64,000 nt of DNA, from positions 2,889,829-2,953,828 of the forward strand of contig JAPWDM010000023.1 of NCBI GenBank assembly GCA_035578155.1, given 5' to 3'. Under the pieces are notes generated by a model. The model made no database searches. It worked only from the letters and a program-made list of their open reading frames with translations, and had not been told where the DNA came from. The stretch is from Brachynemurus nebulosus. Lineage: Eukaryota > Arthropoda > Insecta > Neuroptera > Myrmeleontidae. Below are positions 22,060 to 34,347 of this stretch, one piece after another. Made by a program: the position numbers and the translations under genes. The first letter of the stretch is position 1. Each line of letters starts with the position of its first letter.

Positions 22060-23455
22060 ATCTTATTATAGTACCAATTTATACAAGTAAGAAAGATAAT
22101 TTTAACCAAACTCTTTTGTATAAGCGGATGCTTAAAACAAAATAAAAATTCTAATTCTAATTCTATTAATTTTTTTATTGAATTATTGAATTAATTTATT
22201 CATTCATAAGTATTACTTCCACAGTAATTATGAAAACTTTTAATGTAACAGAGAATTATCTAATTTTGTAAGATACGAGGTACTGCATTCAATTATGTCA
22301 AAATAGTATTTCTAACAGATGGTCAGTATTGCCATCTAGGAGGTCGATGTAAAAGATCATTAGATAACGACACAAAGACAGACTGATATAATACAGGTAT
22401 CTATATTGTATATATATAGTGCCATCTAACTGTGTCGGTATGTAGGTCTAATTGTGTCGGATAATATAGATTTAGGTGTATGTTGGTATGTATGGATTTT
22501 AATCATATATATCTTATCATCACGTGCTGCCACCAAAATCAGTCCAAAAACGATGTGTAATTTTTTTAACTAAAAGTAATTCAAGAGCAAACATACTACA
22601 ACAATTTAGTGGTGCACTGATAATGTACGATTGAATGAAAAATATCTCACTGCCTAACTTTTTTTAGTGGAAAGCGCCACCGATGTGTATAGGGAATTAA
22701 TGATCACTTATGAAGACGAATGAGTGAATGCATAAGTTACGTGGTTTTTCAGGACCACGTAACTAAAAGGAATTTGAGTTTCTTAAATTTTAATAAAGAA
22801 TAAAATATCGAAGACTCAACAAAACTGGAAAGGGGTAACGGAAAGTCTTTTCTAGTTAACCCTCTTTACTTTCAATACCGTAAACAATTTATAACAGGTA
22901 CAATTTCATTGAATTTGTATATTTTGTATACCGATTCCGTCAACAAGCGACCATGTACCGACAAACTATAAATAACCTCAATGACATGTTTTCATCTTAT
23001 TTGATGTCTGGCTGTCTACATGTTTATTTAGAGAGTCGCTCCTGTGTTATTTTATACGATGCCGTATACAAAATAAAATAAGTATGTAGTGCCATTTCTC
23101 CTTGAGGCGTATCATTTACCAAGGATTTCTTCACTTGTCCTACTATCATGATGACTTATGAGAGTGTGTTTCATTATTGTAAATAAAAATATATAAAATT
23201 TAAAAGACACTTCACATTATTAAATTCTCCTTAGGCCATCAGTGGAGTTTATATTGTGTGTGTTTCATATGAAAGGGATTATGAAACCTATAGTCGGTAC
23301 ATTTCTGCTAAATGTTACACAGTATATCTGAATAAAAATGTTTCTATTTAAATTTTGTACTTCGGCTTCAAATAAACGTTTAAAAAACACTATTAAAAAT
23401 TACTGACAAATGCGGATTCACCAAGTTAACATCGCTTGTCAAAACGGTTTTGGTT
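22060..23455. other. Unassigned AT-rich DNA
   Basis: No gene recognised on either strand. Short inverted words such as AGATGG...CCATCTA near 22320-22340 are too small to call. Confidence 0.3.
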
Positions 23456-23463
23456 GATATCTA

Positions 23464-23560
23464 TTTTAGCGAATTTCCAGAAAGGAATTCAGCTATTACA
23501 GCCACTGTCATAACACGGCCTGAGCCCGGGACTATGGCAGAAATTCATTTTGAGAAATTC
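23464..23560 (+). mobile_element. TA-1 core fragment without a (TA)n array
   Basis: It contains GAATTTCCAGAAAGGAATTC, AGCTATTACAGCCACTGTCA and CGGGACTATGGCAGAAATT, the left flank of the TA-1 core seen at 28595, 29545 and 63655. Here it runs straight into a Tc1 transposase tail instead of a (TA)n array. Confidence 0.7.
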
Positions 23561-23594
23561 ATCTTTTTAAGAGGTCTGTCACTTACGAATTCAA

Positions 23595-23786
23595 ATGCCG
23601 TTTCTACTCAATGTGGTCGAGCTTCAAACTGGCGTAATTGAAGAATGGCAAAGATTGTCCCAGGAAACTATAGATAACATCATTCTGAGTATAGAAAGAC
23701 GAATGGAAGCTTTGATAAGAGCACGGGAGAAACCGGGCGGTATTAAAACGCTGCGTTTCATTTTCTATTTGTTAAATCATCTTTAA
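23595..23786 (+). pseudogene. Tc1/mariner transposase C-terminal tail
   Basis: The frame encodes VIEEWQRLSQETIDNIILS, then IERRMEALIRAREKPGG. The pattern (I/L)-x-x-x-W-x-x-(I/L)-x-x-(E/D)-x-(I/L)-x-x-(L/I)-(I/V)-x-S-(M/I)-x-x-R-x-x-A-(V/L)-I-x-A-(R/K)-G is the C-terminal end of Tc1-type transposases. About 50 residues survive; the catalytic residues would be upstream, where only a TA-1 repeat is found, so it is a dead fragment. Confidence 0.65.
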
Positions 23787-26506
23787 CTTAAATTATTCTT
23801 AGACGACATAAGATTCCAAAAATTTGCCATTTTATATGGTTACTTGTTTTGCTACCGAAAATAAACGTATATAGACTTGTGAACATGTAATTTTCAAGAT
23901 GTAGTTTTTTTTATCCATATTGCAAGAGTTATTTTCTAATTTATTATCCTGTTTGTGATTCTTTATGACATATTAAGTGTTAAATAGTTGCCTACTTACA
24001 ATTTAAGTCCTTTCTGAAGAATTTATTTTGGTAGTATAGATCAATAATCGATTTCTTGGACTCTATTGAAATTCCTTTTATTCTCCAGTAAATATATGGA
24101 AAAATTTACCTTGAGAATTATTATATTTATGTATATTTAAAATAAAAGTGCATACCTACGTAAATATACTTCTAAATTTGAAAATAAAGTAATTCATTTT
24201 TGAAACATAAAAATAATTATCATATTTTAAGGTGTACGAATATGAATGTGGCGTTGGACATGTTGATACAAATACATAACATTTTTCTTAGAAAATTTTT
24301 TTTTTAAAAACTATTAATGAATTTTTTTTAACTTATATAGGAAGTAGAAGATCCAAATATTAATATTATAAACAAAAAAGTTCAAATTTATGGGAAATTA
24401 TGGGAATCCATTCGGTTTAAATTTTGTCATATGAGTAAATATTATGCTGCTGTACGAATACGAGTGTGGCTGACTGTATTAATATGTCGGAAGTTTCTGC
24501 AACATGAAGATTTTTTTTATCGTAATAGATATAATCAATCATAATATGCTAATTGATAAGGACAAACCAGGTCACAAAATTTGAAACATTGGACCACTGA
24601 TAAATAAGATATACCTAGAAAAGTTTATTGATACAAATAAACTATTTATGAAATCACATATACGTAAAACTGATAACAACATTGAAATGAATATGAAAAC
24701 TAATACTTACCTGGTATCAATTATGTGAATCAAATTAAACAGAAATACTTTCGGAAATTTTGAAATATTGGTCAGTCATTATTAGATTGTTGAATCATAT
24801 TTTTAATCATATGTTCTTAAAAACTGATTTTGGATTCTCGGTATCTTAGTTTTGACTTTTGACTATTAAATTTAACATTTGTCTTTATACCAAATTTCAT
24901 TTCAATAAATGCAAAAATGAGAAGGTTGTCTTTGAATTGAGATATACAGATAGACAGACTGATCCCAAAAAGGAATCTAAAAAGCATTGTACCTAACAAT
25001 ATTTATTACGATATTAGTTCATCAATTCATTTGTTCTTTCGAGTTCAACTGCAAGTCATATTTTCGTGTTGCTGATAATTTTAGCTTAGTCTACACCAAA
25101 TTTTTTTAATATTCATGCATATTTTCAAATTTTTCTGAGCAATACATTCGATAATAAAGGTGGCAGGTAACAATTTTTAAGTGCTTCTCCCGAAAAATGC
25201 TTAAAAAGAATGCATGGAAGAAAACTAATAACTAAATTGTAGGACTCTTCCGTCCCTTTTTTATTTTCTGAAACCCACTACCTAAGAAGAAGGAATTGGG
25301 ATCAGTAACTGATAAGAGGAAAGAAAAAGTGCAAGGCTTTAAAATGGCGATAACTCCAGAACGGCCAACCAAAATTAAAATTTTGCTCCTTATACCCAAT
25401 ATATGGAATTATTTTAATGCTAGTTTCATTTCCTTAATCCCAGGAGATCTGTAGAAATTCACTAATTTGGACAAAAAGTACAAATCCGGAAAATTTTCAT
25501 CCGTATTTTTTGTTTCCTATGAATCCTTTATGTCTCAAGAAAGTTAAAATCGCCATGCTCAAATTGGTCTGTTTATCATATTTTCCATGGACGGTCTTGA
25601 AAACTTTTCCTCATTTCCCAAAATCAAAATTTAACTTTTTATACTTCATGTCTGTAACTGGGCCACTCCACATTAATTCGTCGAATAGTTCCAGTGAAAA
25701 TCATATTCCATAAGTCAAGCACTTTTTGTTTTGTAGAACAGATGAACATTAATCAGCAAATTCGTGTTGGATTAATACGAATTCACGAGAAATTTGGATT
25801 ATTGATTAAATCCCCTTTACATCATAAATGTAATAAATTTTCATTATATATCCGATGATACCTACTTAAAAAAATTACTCGCTTTCTAATTGTTTATTTA
25901 CATTTCCTAATTGATAAAAATATAAATAGTAAGATAATTTTTTTTCTTGGTTTTTATCAATAATTTGTAAAAATAATAGGTACGTCGACAATTTTTATTT
26001 ACTAAAAATATAATTTTGAACTTGTGAAATACATGTGATTCATGTTTGATTTGTTATATAAAAGATTAGTAACTGGCTAAAAATTTTCACATAATATAGG
26101 GTGAACTAAAAAGAAATATACCTAATTATGCAAAAATAAATTTTAGACTATAAGTACGTATATTACTCTTTCAATGAAATAAAATTATAAAAATTTTCGC
26201 TTGGAAAGGATTTTTGGAAAATAATCACCAGTTTTAATTTGAAAAATTATTTTTATTCAATGCGACGTATGTTTCGGGTTTTTTTTGGCTAGTAACTTCG
26301 TTTTCATTATGTCTTTATTAGGTACCGGGTTTCTTCGGACAGGTCAGGACCGTACTTATTTCAATAAAATTTTGCAACTACAGTGGCCATCCAATGGTAC
26401 GTACTCCGATTTTACGTAGTGACGTCAGCGATTAAGTGGGGTTCTCCTCTCACAGATATGTTGTTGTTTGTCTGTGTTGGTGAAAATTTATGTACCAAGC
26501 CAGAGT
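23787..26506. other. Long unassigned stretch
   Basis: Nothing convincing in 2.7 kb. AAAAAGTGCAAGGC at about 25325 and CAAGCACTTTTTG at about 25717 could be a weak inverted pair around a 400-bp element, but I do not rely on it. The word GTACGAATATGAATGTGGC recurs in related form at 24236 and 24453. Confidence 0.3.
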
Positions 26507-27541
26507 CAGGGCCGTAGGTAATATTGTCTGAGGGCCTCGTAGCCTTTAAAAATTTTAAAATTTCACTGCAGATATATATGCACATATTCTGTATACAAAA
26601 TGCAAATGCAAAATGAGTAACGTAAAATTCTAGAATATTCTAATCGTCAACTAGCAGAGATATCAAAAAACAGACTTCACCATTGAATTGGTCATTAAAC
26701 TGAGATTAAACAGCGCAGTTTGACAAAAATTCTAGAATGTTCTATTTGTTAACTAGCAAAGATTTTGAAAAATCAATTGTACCATTTAATTGTCCATCGA
26801 AAAAGAGGTCAAATCACATATTTTGACAAATGTTCTAGAATATTCTATTCGTCAACTAGCAAAGATATTCAAAAACAGACGTCGCCATTGTATTGGCTAC
26901 CAAAAGAGAGACCAAATAACACATTTTGAAAAATGTTCTAGAATATTCTATTTGTCAACTAACAAAGATATTGGAAAATCTACTGCACCACTTAATTGTC
27001 CAACCTAAATTAAACTAATGTAAACCAAATGTCCGATTTTGACAAACAATTTTTGTTATTTGACAAATAGAATATTCTAGAACATTTATCAAAATGTGTT
27101 ATTCCGTCTTTTATTCGATGACCAATTAAATGGTGCAATCAATTTTTCGATATCTTTGTTAGTTGACGAATAGAACATTCTAGAATTTTTGTCAAAATGC
27201 GCTGCTTAATCTAATTTTTAGTGCCCAATTCAATAGTAAAGTTTATTTTTTGGTATCTTTGCTAGTTCACGAGTAGAATATTCTAGAATTTTTGTCACTA
27301 TTTGTCTCACTATTTTGTCCACTATTTGGCGTCTTTTACGCTGATGAATGCGATAGTGAAGTTGACTTTTCGACAGTTTTCTAAAAGTCGTCACTCATAT
27401 TCATTTGTCTAACATTCGATTTCCTTTGTCTACACAACCGAATTTTAGGTGTAAATTGTCTGCTAAGATAATATTGTTTTAAATAAGTTCAGATAAATAA
27501 TGTTTACCAACCCCCGAAACAAAAGTTTACCTACGCCCCTG
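26507..27541. mobile_element. TIR element carrying a symmetric 103-bp satellite
   Basis: The ends are CAGGGCCGTAGGTAA on the left and TTACCTACGCCCCTG on the right, which look hAT-like. I found no 8-bp duplication. The interior is dominated by the satellite at 26628-27288. Confidence 0.6.
26628..27288. repeat. 103-bp satellite, four direct then three inverted units, each with an HSE-like core
   Basis: The core TTCTAGAATATTC or TTCTAGAATGTTC starts at 26628, 26730, 26833 and 26936. Its complement occurs at 27070, 27173 and 27276. Spacing is 102-103 bp in both arms. Each unit continues with TCAACTAGCAAAGATAT-like and AACAGAC...CACCATT-like blocks. The core fits the heat-shock element pattern nTTCnnGAAnnTTCn. 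The two arms can pair into a long hairpin about 27009. Confidence 0.85.
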
Positions 27542-27542
27542 A

Positions 27543-28550
27543 TCTTCCGATTTTACGTACTTCCCCTTAAATTTGCACCGACCACTACGTAAAATTGGAT
27601 TTGTGGTGTAAATTACATTAAATTATGCACATTTGAATGAAATTAATTGATTAAAAATTACATTTTTCACCATTTAGAATACTAACGTAGCATTTTTTTA
27701 TTTGTCAAAAGTAAGAAAATTCAAAAAATCGGAAAAAATTTTTGTAAAATATATTGAAAAGTTGTTGAATATTTAGACGGTCCACTATAATAGCTAAGAC
27801 GTACGTATTTACTAAGATTTTTTATTATTGAAAAACAAATTTTTAATAAGCAACTATATATACTTCTGTCTCTCAAAATTGAAAACAATAAAAAAAGATG
27901 AATTTATTTAATTTAAATGACATGTCACATAAATCACATACATAATATAAACAGAAAATACTTTTGATAGTCAATTAAAATTACAGTGGCACTTTTCAAT
28001 TGTGCAGGTAATAAAAGAAAAAAGGATGTTTACATGAAATACGCATAAATAATATTTTGATACACATATGTATGTGTGTGTATGTTGTTTTTATGAAAAT
28101 ATTTTGAACTTTTAGTCACATTGAGTGCACCTTTCCTTAGGTAATATATAACATCACCAAAAACCCTTTATAAAAAAATTTCGATTTAATTGATAAATAA
28201 ATTCACCAGAGACTTAAATTACTAGCCAAAAAAAACTGGTTAAAGAGTCAACGAATTTATAACTTGACCTACCCATGTTTTTTACTGAATTTCTTTTTAC
28301 CATTTGTACCTACTAAACGTCACGTTGATAAAGTTACGAATTACTAAAGGATCGTAACTTTGCCAAACCTAAAGTAACCATTATTTAAATGAATTGTTCG
28401 ATAACTAAGTATGACATTTTTTCATCTGATAAGTTTCTGAAATAGCAACTATTTAACCACATAAACTAAAAAAAAGTTAATAATTTTAAAAAAATGCTGG
28501 CTACTGAATACATCACTAGTTTGTTAGAAGTAGCTACAGACATTATAAAC
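27543..28550. other. Unassigned AT-rich DNA
   Basis: No gene or repeat recognised. Confidence 0.3.
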
Positions 28551-28586
28551 TAGGGGAGACAGGAGCATGTACAGACAGATTCTACT

Positions 28587-28708
28587 TTTAGCGAGTTTCC
28601 AGAATGGATACACGCTATTACAGCCGCTGTCATAACGCGACCTGAGCCCGGGACTATGGCAGAAATTTGTTTTGAGGTCCCTAGAACCCGAAAATAACCT
28701 TCACTAAA

Positions 28709-28786
<78 letters not shown>

Positions 28787-28787
28787 G

Positions 28788-28880
<93 letters not shown>

Positions 28881-29015
28881 CCGCACGATAACTCTCGAAC
28901 GAAATGTCCTAGGATTACGAAATTTGGTGAGAACGTTGGAAGTTCAAAAATCTTGGATGAGTTCTTCAGCCAGACGTGTCTGACGTCAGGAACATGGTTT
29001 TTCAATAAGGAGATA
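28587..29015 (+). mobile_element. TA-1 element core with long (TA)n array
   Basis: Left flank GAGTTTCCAGAATGGATAC to ...CGAAAATAACCTTCACTAA, a ~165-bp (TA)n array with three G interruptions, then GTCCGCACGATAACTCTCG and ACGAAATTTGGTGAGAACG. The outer inverted ends of TA-1 are missing. Confidence 0.8.
28711..28876. repeat. (TA)n microsatellite inside TA-1
   Basis: About 166 bp of TA repeats with TATG interruptions around 28774-28792. The 151-codon minus ORF here is a Tyr-Ile artefact. Confidence 0.92.
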
Positions 29016-29290
29016 TTTGATATGGATTATCTATATACTATATTTCGTTACTGAAGTCAAATAACGACTTATAGAGTTAGTATGTACATACCAATATGTA
29101 TGTAGTAAGATACTATATACATATTCCTCAAAGACCTATGCATGTACCATTGATATATGAATACTATTCATATATCTATGGCATGTACATAATTACGAAA
29201 TAAAAAAGCCGCCAAGTGCAAGTTGTACTTGCGCCAATAGTGTTCCGTACAAGCAGTGATTATTATAGATTTAATGTAATATGTAGCATA

Positions 29291-29651
29291 TAAAATACCT
29301 CTGTCGCAGCATCCTGCATAACATAATGAATTTCCGTTTACAAAAATTAGTTTTTGTCGGAAATTAGTTGACAGAATAATTATTGTTCAAAAACCTTTTT
29401 TATGTGATTTTTTCAATGGTGTAAAAAAATGTTACAAAAATTTTTGAATTTGGGGAAATTTTTGCAAAATTTAATTTTTTTCACGAAAAATTCCCAAAAA
29501 ACCGTGTTCCGAGCATCGCATTTATGGCAAGATTTTTGGAGAATTTCCAGAATGGAATTCAGCTATTACAGCCACTGTCATGACGCGACTTGAGTCCGGG
29601 ACTATGGCAAAAATTTATTTTGAGGTCACTAGAAACCGAAAATAATATTCA

Positions 29652-29713
<62 letters not shown>

Positions 29714-29714
29714 T

Positions 29715-29774
<60 letters not shown>

Positions 29775-29776
29775 TA

Positions 29777-29851
<75 letters not shown>

Positions 29852-30172
29852 TTCGCACGATAACTTTCGAATGAAATGTCCTATTTTTACGAAATTTGGT
29901 GAAAATGTTGGAAATTCGTTAGTCAGACACGTCTGATGCCGTAAGCATGTTTTTTTGAGCATTTTTCGTGAAAAAAAATTTCTTTTTGCTAAAATTTTCC
30001 CAATTTCAAAAATTTTTGCAACATTTTTTTACACCATTAGAAAGAGGAGAAAAATCAGATAAAAAAGATTTTAAACCATCATTGTGTATAAACTGGTTAC
30101 CGAGAAAAACTAATTTTTATAATCGGAAACTCGCTATGTTATGCAGGATGCTGCGACAGGGGTATTTTACAT
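29291..30172. mobile_element. TA-1 element, complete copy
   Basis: Inverted arms of about 70 bp: left AATACCTCTGTCGCAGCATC at 29295, right GATGCTGCGACAGGGGTATT ending about 30167. The two arms also share the GAAATTCGTTT-ACAAAAATTAGTTTTT block. The interior has a GAATTTCCAG...AATAATATTCACTAA flank, a ~195-bp (TA)n array, and TTTTCGCACGATAACTTTCG. About 880 bp, no coding frame. This copy defines the family; others are at 1, 16203, 23464, 28587, 52104 and 63645. Confidence 0.82.
29654..29848. repeat. (TA)n microsatellite inside TA-1
   Basis: About 195 bp of TA with two TATTAGTAATAT interruptions (about 29708 and 29770), which suggests internal duplication of a ~62-bp block rather than simple slippage. 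Confidence 0.92.
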
Positions 30173-31378
30173 ATTAAACGGAAATGAAACTAGTTAGAGA
30201 TTTTTTTTGTAAACGTTATGAAGCATCAACTATCTGTCTATAATTTGATAAAAAAAAACTTACATATCCCTTGTACTTTCTATGGAAAAACCCATTTTCT
30301 TAAAAAAAGCGCTTGTTAATACTTACCCCATTTTTGGGATAAGTTTTAACAACGTTAGGGTAAGTATTAACATTAGAGTTTTAATATGATTATTGATATT
30401 TTATAGATATGTATAGAAAATAAAACAAAGTATCATATTTAACGTGTTTATTATTAGAAAGGAATTAATTTGATATAGAAAATTCTTATTTTAGATTTAT
30501 CTTTATCTTTACTTAATTAGTTAAAGTTAATCATTATTTAAATTTTTTTCTGAGGCAATAGTTAGTCAGTCCTTATTAAGTAGCAAATTACGTCACTTTG
30601 ACCTTAATAACGAAACAAAAATTGGAAAATTTTCATAGACAATCACAATCGTTTAATATCTTCTATATTACAAAATATTTACTTATTTATAATTAGTTTT
30701 CGTCTTATTTAACATTATTATAATTCTTGAAATATATGATAACTCAGATCAAGCAAAACTATTCCTCTGCTTCTCTGCAAAAAAGATATAAAAATTAAAA
30801 CCATTTAAATTTAACACACATACATGGAAACATATTTGGCAATGTCACGAAAAAAATTTTGTTAACCTCGAAACATGAAAATAACGATATTTGGATTTTG
30901 AAATCGGGATGGATATAATAACTTCCTTATAAAGAAGTTAAAAAAAAATAGGTAGTCTTTGTTGCATAAAATTTAAACGAGGTAACTATTAACATGTTAA
31001 TACTTGCCCGGAAAGTAAATTTTTTACAAATTTATATTTTTAAAAAGAGTACGTTGATAATCTAATAAAATTTAAACAAAATACAATACAAAATGGAATA
31101 TGCTACAGTTTGAAATAAATTAAGTCTCTTTTAGGTATACAATCATGCTATAAATCAAAAAACCGTCGGCTTAAAAATGTTCTTTTACCTAATAAAATCT
31201 ACGCCTTACGCACAACTTTGTTTCGCGGCAACCGGCCGAAGGCTGATTGGTCACAACGTGTCCGTGATCATCTGCTGATGACAGCAACCGGACGTACTTA
31301 ATTTTTTCGTCCGTAGTTTGGCGGAAAATGGCGTGTTAATACTTACCCCCCCGTTAAAACTAGCCCCTGTCTCCCCTA

Positions 31379-31948
31379 TATGAAATTTTTTTAACACAAA
31401 GTGTAGTTAGGTAAAATTAGGAGTGTGTTGACGCTAGTAATTTTTATAGAATCTACCGGAAAATTACAAACGTTCTTATACAAAAATTGAAAATTTACAT
31501 AGAGTTACATATTTAAACAGTGTTTAGATAAAGAAAATTTTTTACAAAAAATACAAACTAATATTGCATCTTTTGTAATTTGTTTTACGAAATCTAAATA
31601 TTTATATAGACACTATTACCTTATATTGTTACTAAGCCACTATTATACCCATTATTAATTTGGAATTATATATTTTACAAAATTTAATAAATTAATACCT
31701 ATCATAAATCTATTAGTGTTGTTTATTTGCATAAAAGTAGACGTTGATCTATTATTCTATTATTTTCTATATATAAACAATGTATAGGTATTATGTAAAA
31801 TATGTTTTAGGTATATCTGGTAAAATACACCCCCGCATAAGTCTCTATAATACTAGGGAAATATTGCTGGAATATTATGATGCGAAATAACATTTAATAA
31901 TAGTACAATTAAAGCTTGAACTTTTCAAATCGTACTGTTCTCATATAT
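31379..31948. other. Unassigned AT-rich DNA
   Basis: No gene or repeat recognised. Confidence 0.3.
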
Positions 31949-33232
31949 AGCTGAACTCTTTTTTATGTGGTCTTTTTTTATGCGGTTTTTAAAAAAATGC
32001 CCATTAAAATACATAATATAAACCAAAATCAAGAGACAGTAAGATACTTAAGTACTTTACTATTATAACCACAGTATAAATAAAAGATTATTACCATAGG
32101 CAGTAGCGAAACGCACTTTCTATCCTTTTTTGATATAAGTACAAACAATTATGTATGTCCTTTTTTACTTATGTGATTGTATGTGTTTGTACATGTGAGA
32201 TTGAGGGTTGATAATGGTTATGTTAAATTATATGAACAACTAAAAGCAACTTTCTTCAAAATGAATTGAGCAAACGCGAAATTGATGACAGTATTCAACA
32301 CGAGAATTTAGATCGTCACGACCTATTAGCACCAACCACTGTCGAAATCGAAAATATTAACTGAATTATTATAAAATATTAATAATTATTTATTATTTAA
32401 CGTATTTTTACATAAGCATTCAAATTATAATAATACTTACAAATTTGCATCAAACGGCACTCAGAAAAAACTTAAATTGGAATTTTGTTTTGAATGATTT
32501 AAACAAAATTTAGCAGCACAAGAGTTATCACCAGACTTAAGCCACCATAATAATTAAATACATATCAGAAATATCTTACAGATCACAAAACACACTAAAA
32601 TTACAAGGAAATATCAAAAATAACTGATGACAAACTTTAAATAAAAAAAATTTAATGACAGTTAAAATTCCACTCCCATCGTTGTTAAAAATTTTAAAAA
32701 GTCAGTGAAACTTAGACAAAATTAAATAATTTACATAATTATCAACTGTAAATTTTCACAAAATAATTTGACCTGCTAAATTAAATTTACTTTCGTGATG
32801 ATATTTTCACTGTATTAGTATGTATAATGTTATGCATTATTTAGGTACATAATATGGATAACCCTTTGGAATTTTTGAATTCCAAATGACACTCTTACGT
32901 CATCTCGTTTCGTAACTGATAAAAATACTTTTTAACGACTTTTAAGCATTTAATCAATACGTTCCATAAGTTATTGCATCATTTAATTTTGTTAAAGATG
33001 TATTTTTCAAAATTTTCATAACATTATAAAATTGAAATAAAATGTTTCTACGTGTAAATTAATGCTTTATCTTGTTTATAGGAGCAACTTCTAAAGAAAT
33101 TTGAGCGTTTTTTGTACAATTTGAATCGAACTATACTTTTTATAGCTATTTATGATACTTTTGAATATATATTTTTTTTGTGCGATTTTTTTTATGCGCC
33201 CCCTATCCACCGCACAAAAAAGAGTTCCGCTG
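31949..33232. mobile_element. TA-flanked MITE (family CAGCTGAACC), copy 2, with an ~860-bp insertion
   Basis: Left end AGCTGAACTCTTTTTTATG, right end CGCACAAAAAAGAGTTCCGCTG then TA. The outer parts match 33393-33844 and 5870-6232. Between about 32060 and 32920 lies extra sequence absent from both other copies. It holds short inverted words CAGTAGCGAAACG (32102) and CGTTTCGTAACTG (32908), possibly its own ends. Confidence 0.7.
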
Positions 33233-33392
33233 TACATACTTTACACTGTCTAAAACTATATATATATTATTAAAACAAGTTATTAAAAATGTTTACACTT
33301 GCCTCGAACACAAAATATCTGACTTTTTTCACAGTCATTACTCATGCGAATACAAAAATAAGCACAAAAATTAGGCATTATTTTTTTTTATA

Positions 33393-33844
33393 CAGCTAAA
33401 CCTTTTTTTATGCGGTCTTTTTTTGTGTAACTTTTTATGCGGTTTTTGAAAAAAATTCCATTAAAGTGCATAATGTAAATCAAAAGCAAGAGAAAGTAAG
33501 AAAATTAAAGATTAGCTATAATAACTTTCTTTCAAAAAATTAAATTTTAATGGTTTTCATTTAATCAGTACATTGCATAAGAATATAAGTTTTTCATAAT
33601 ATTTTAATTTAAAAATGAAACAAAACGTTCTCATGTATGTAAATTAATATTTTATCTTGTTTAGAAAAGCAACTTCTAAGCAAGTTGTGAGGTTTTGAGC
33701 GTTTCATCGAAAATCGAAAGTTTTTTTTTTACAATCCGAACCGAACTATACCTTTTATAGGTATTTATGAAGTTTTTGACTACATTTTATTTGTGCGACT
33801 TTTTAATGTAGTCTGTATCCACCGCACAAAAAAAGGTTTACCTG
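33393..33844. mobile_element. TA-flanked MITE (family CAGCTGAACC), copy 3, intact
   Basis: CAGCTAAACCTTTTTTTATG on the left and AAAAAAAGGTTTACCTG on the right, with TA on both sides (33391-33392, 33845-33846). 452 bp, no coding frame. It lies 160 bp from copy 2 in the same orientation. Confidence 0.82.
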
Positions 33845-33952
33845 TATTTTTAAACTTCAGCATTATTTAGATGATCAACTAACTTTTTTCAAGGATTTGA
33901 CATCCTTTTTGCATACATTTGGCATTTTTGACAACTTACCTAAGGCTCTGTT

Positions 33953-34090
33953 TACACGTGATTGTTAGTAATCATTACAAGCACGCGAAAAATTACGTTA
34001 AAGTACTTGTTTGATGTATTTAAACGTAAATTTCTACGATATACTTGTTGTGATTACTAATGATTAGTACTAAGCAAGTGTAAACAAGAG
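33953..34090. mobile_element. Short MITE with GCTCTGTTTACAC ends
   Basis: Left GGCTCTGTTTACACGTGATT and right AAGTGTAAACAAGAGCT are inverted, and ATTGTTAGTAATCATTA words mirror just inside. About 138 bp. No duplication could be fixed. Confidence 0.65.
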
Positions 34091-34347
34091 CTCATATAGC
34101 TGTAGATTTATTTTTCTCAATAAAATTTACAATTTTTTGTTCATCTTTCTAATTATCTTACTATTCTATTCCATGTTTAAATATTGGGAAAACATCCCAA
34201 CAAAAATTTTAAACCCATAATTTAGTCTTTAAAAACATTGCCACAAGTTTAAATTTTTTTAGGTATAATACGTTTTTATCGAAACCTCCAGTAAATAAAT
34301 AATGTATATATAGGTACATTTCCTAAAAAATATGTCAAATATTTATA

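Larger units (their letters stand above)
28553..31376. mobile_element. Probable TA-flanked (pogo-like) element, filled by TA-1 insertions
   Basis: The left end GGGGAGACAGGAGC (28553) and right end GCCCCTGTCTCCCC (31363-31376) are inverted, with TA outside both. The right arm has GGGTAAGTATTAACA-type motifs at about 30340-30390, 30985-31010 and 31335-31350, in both orientations. The left arm keeps only the terminal 14 bp before TA-1 sequence begins. The link between the two ends is inference. Confidence 0.5.

Noticed and set aside
25325..25730. Possible TIR element with AAAAAGTGC / GCACTTTTTG ends
   Set aside because: The inverted match is only about 10 bp in AT-rich DNA, with no duplication or mirrored subterminal sequence.
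26628..27288. The HSE-bearing array as a promoter of a nearby heat-shock gene
   Set aside because: No gene lies on either side within several kb, and the motif is part of a satellite unit.
28550..29005. 151-codon minus-strand ORF of Tyr-Ile repeats, and similar ORFs at 14775, 21491, 29652 and 50494
   Set aside because: They are translations of (TA)n arrays, which have no stop in that frame. No start context or splice support.
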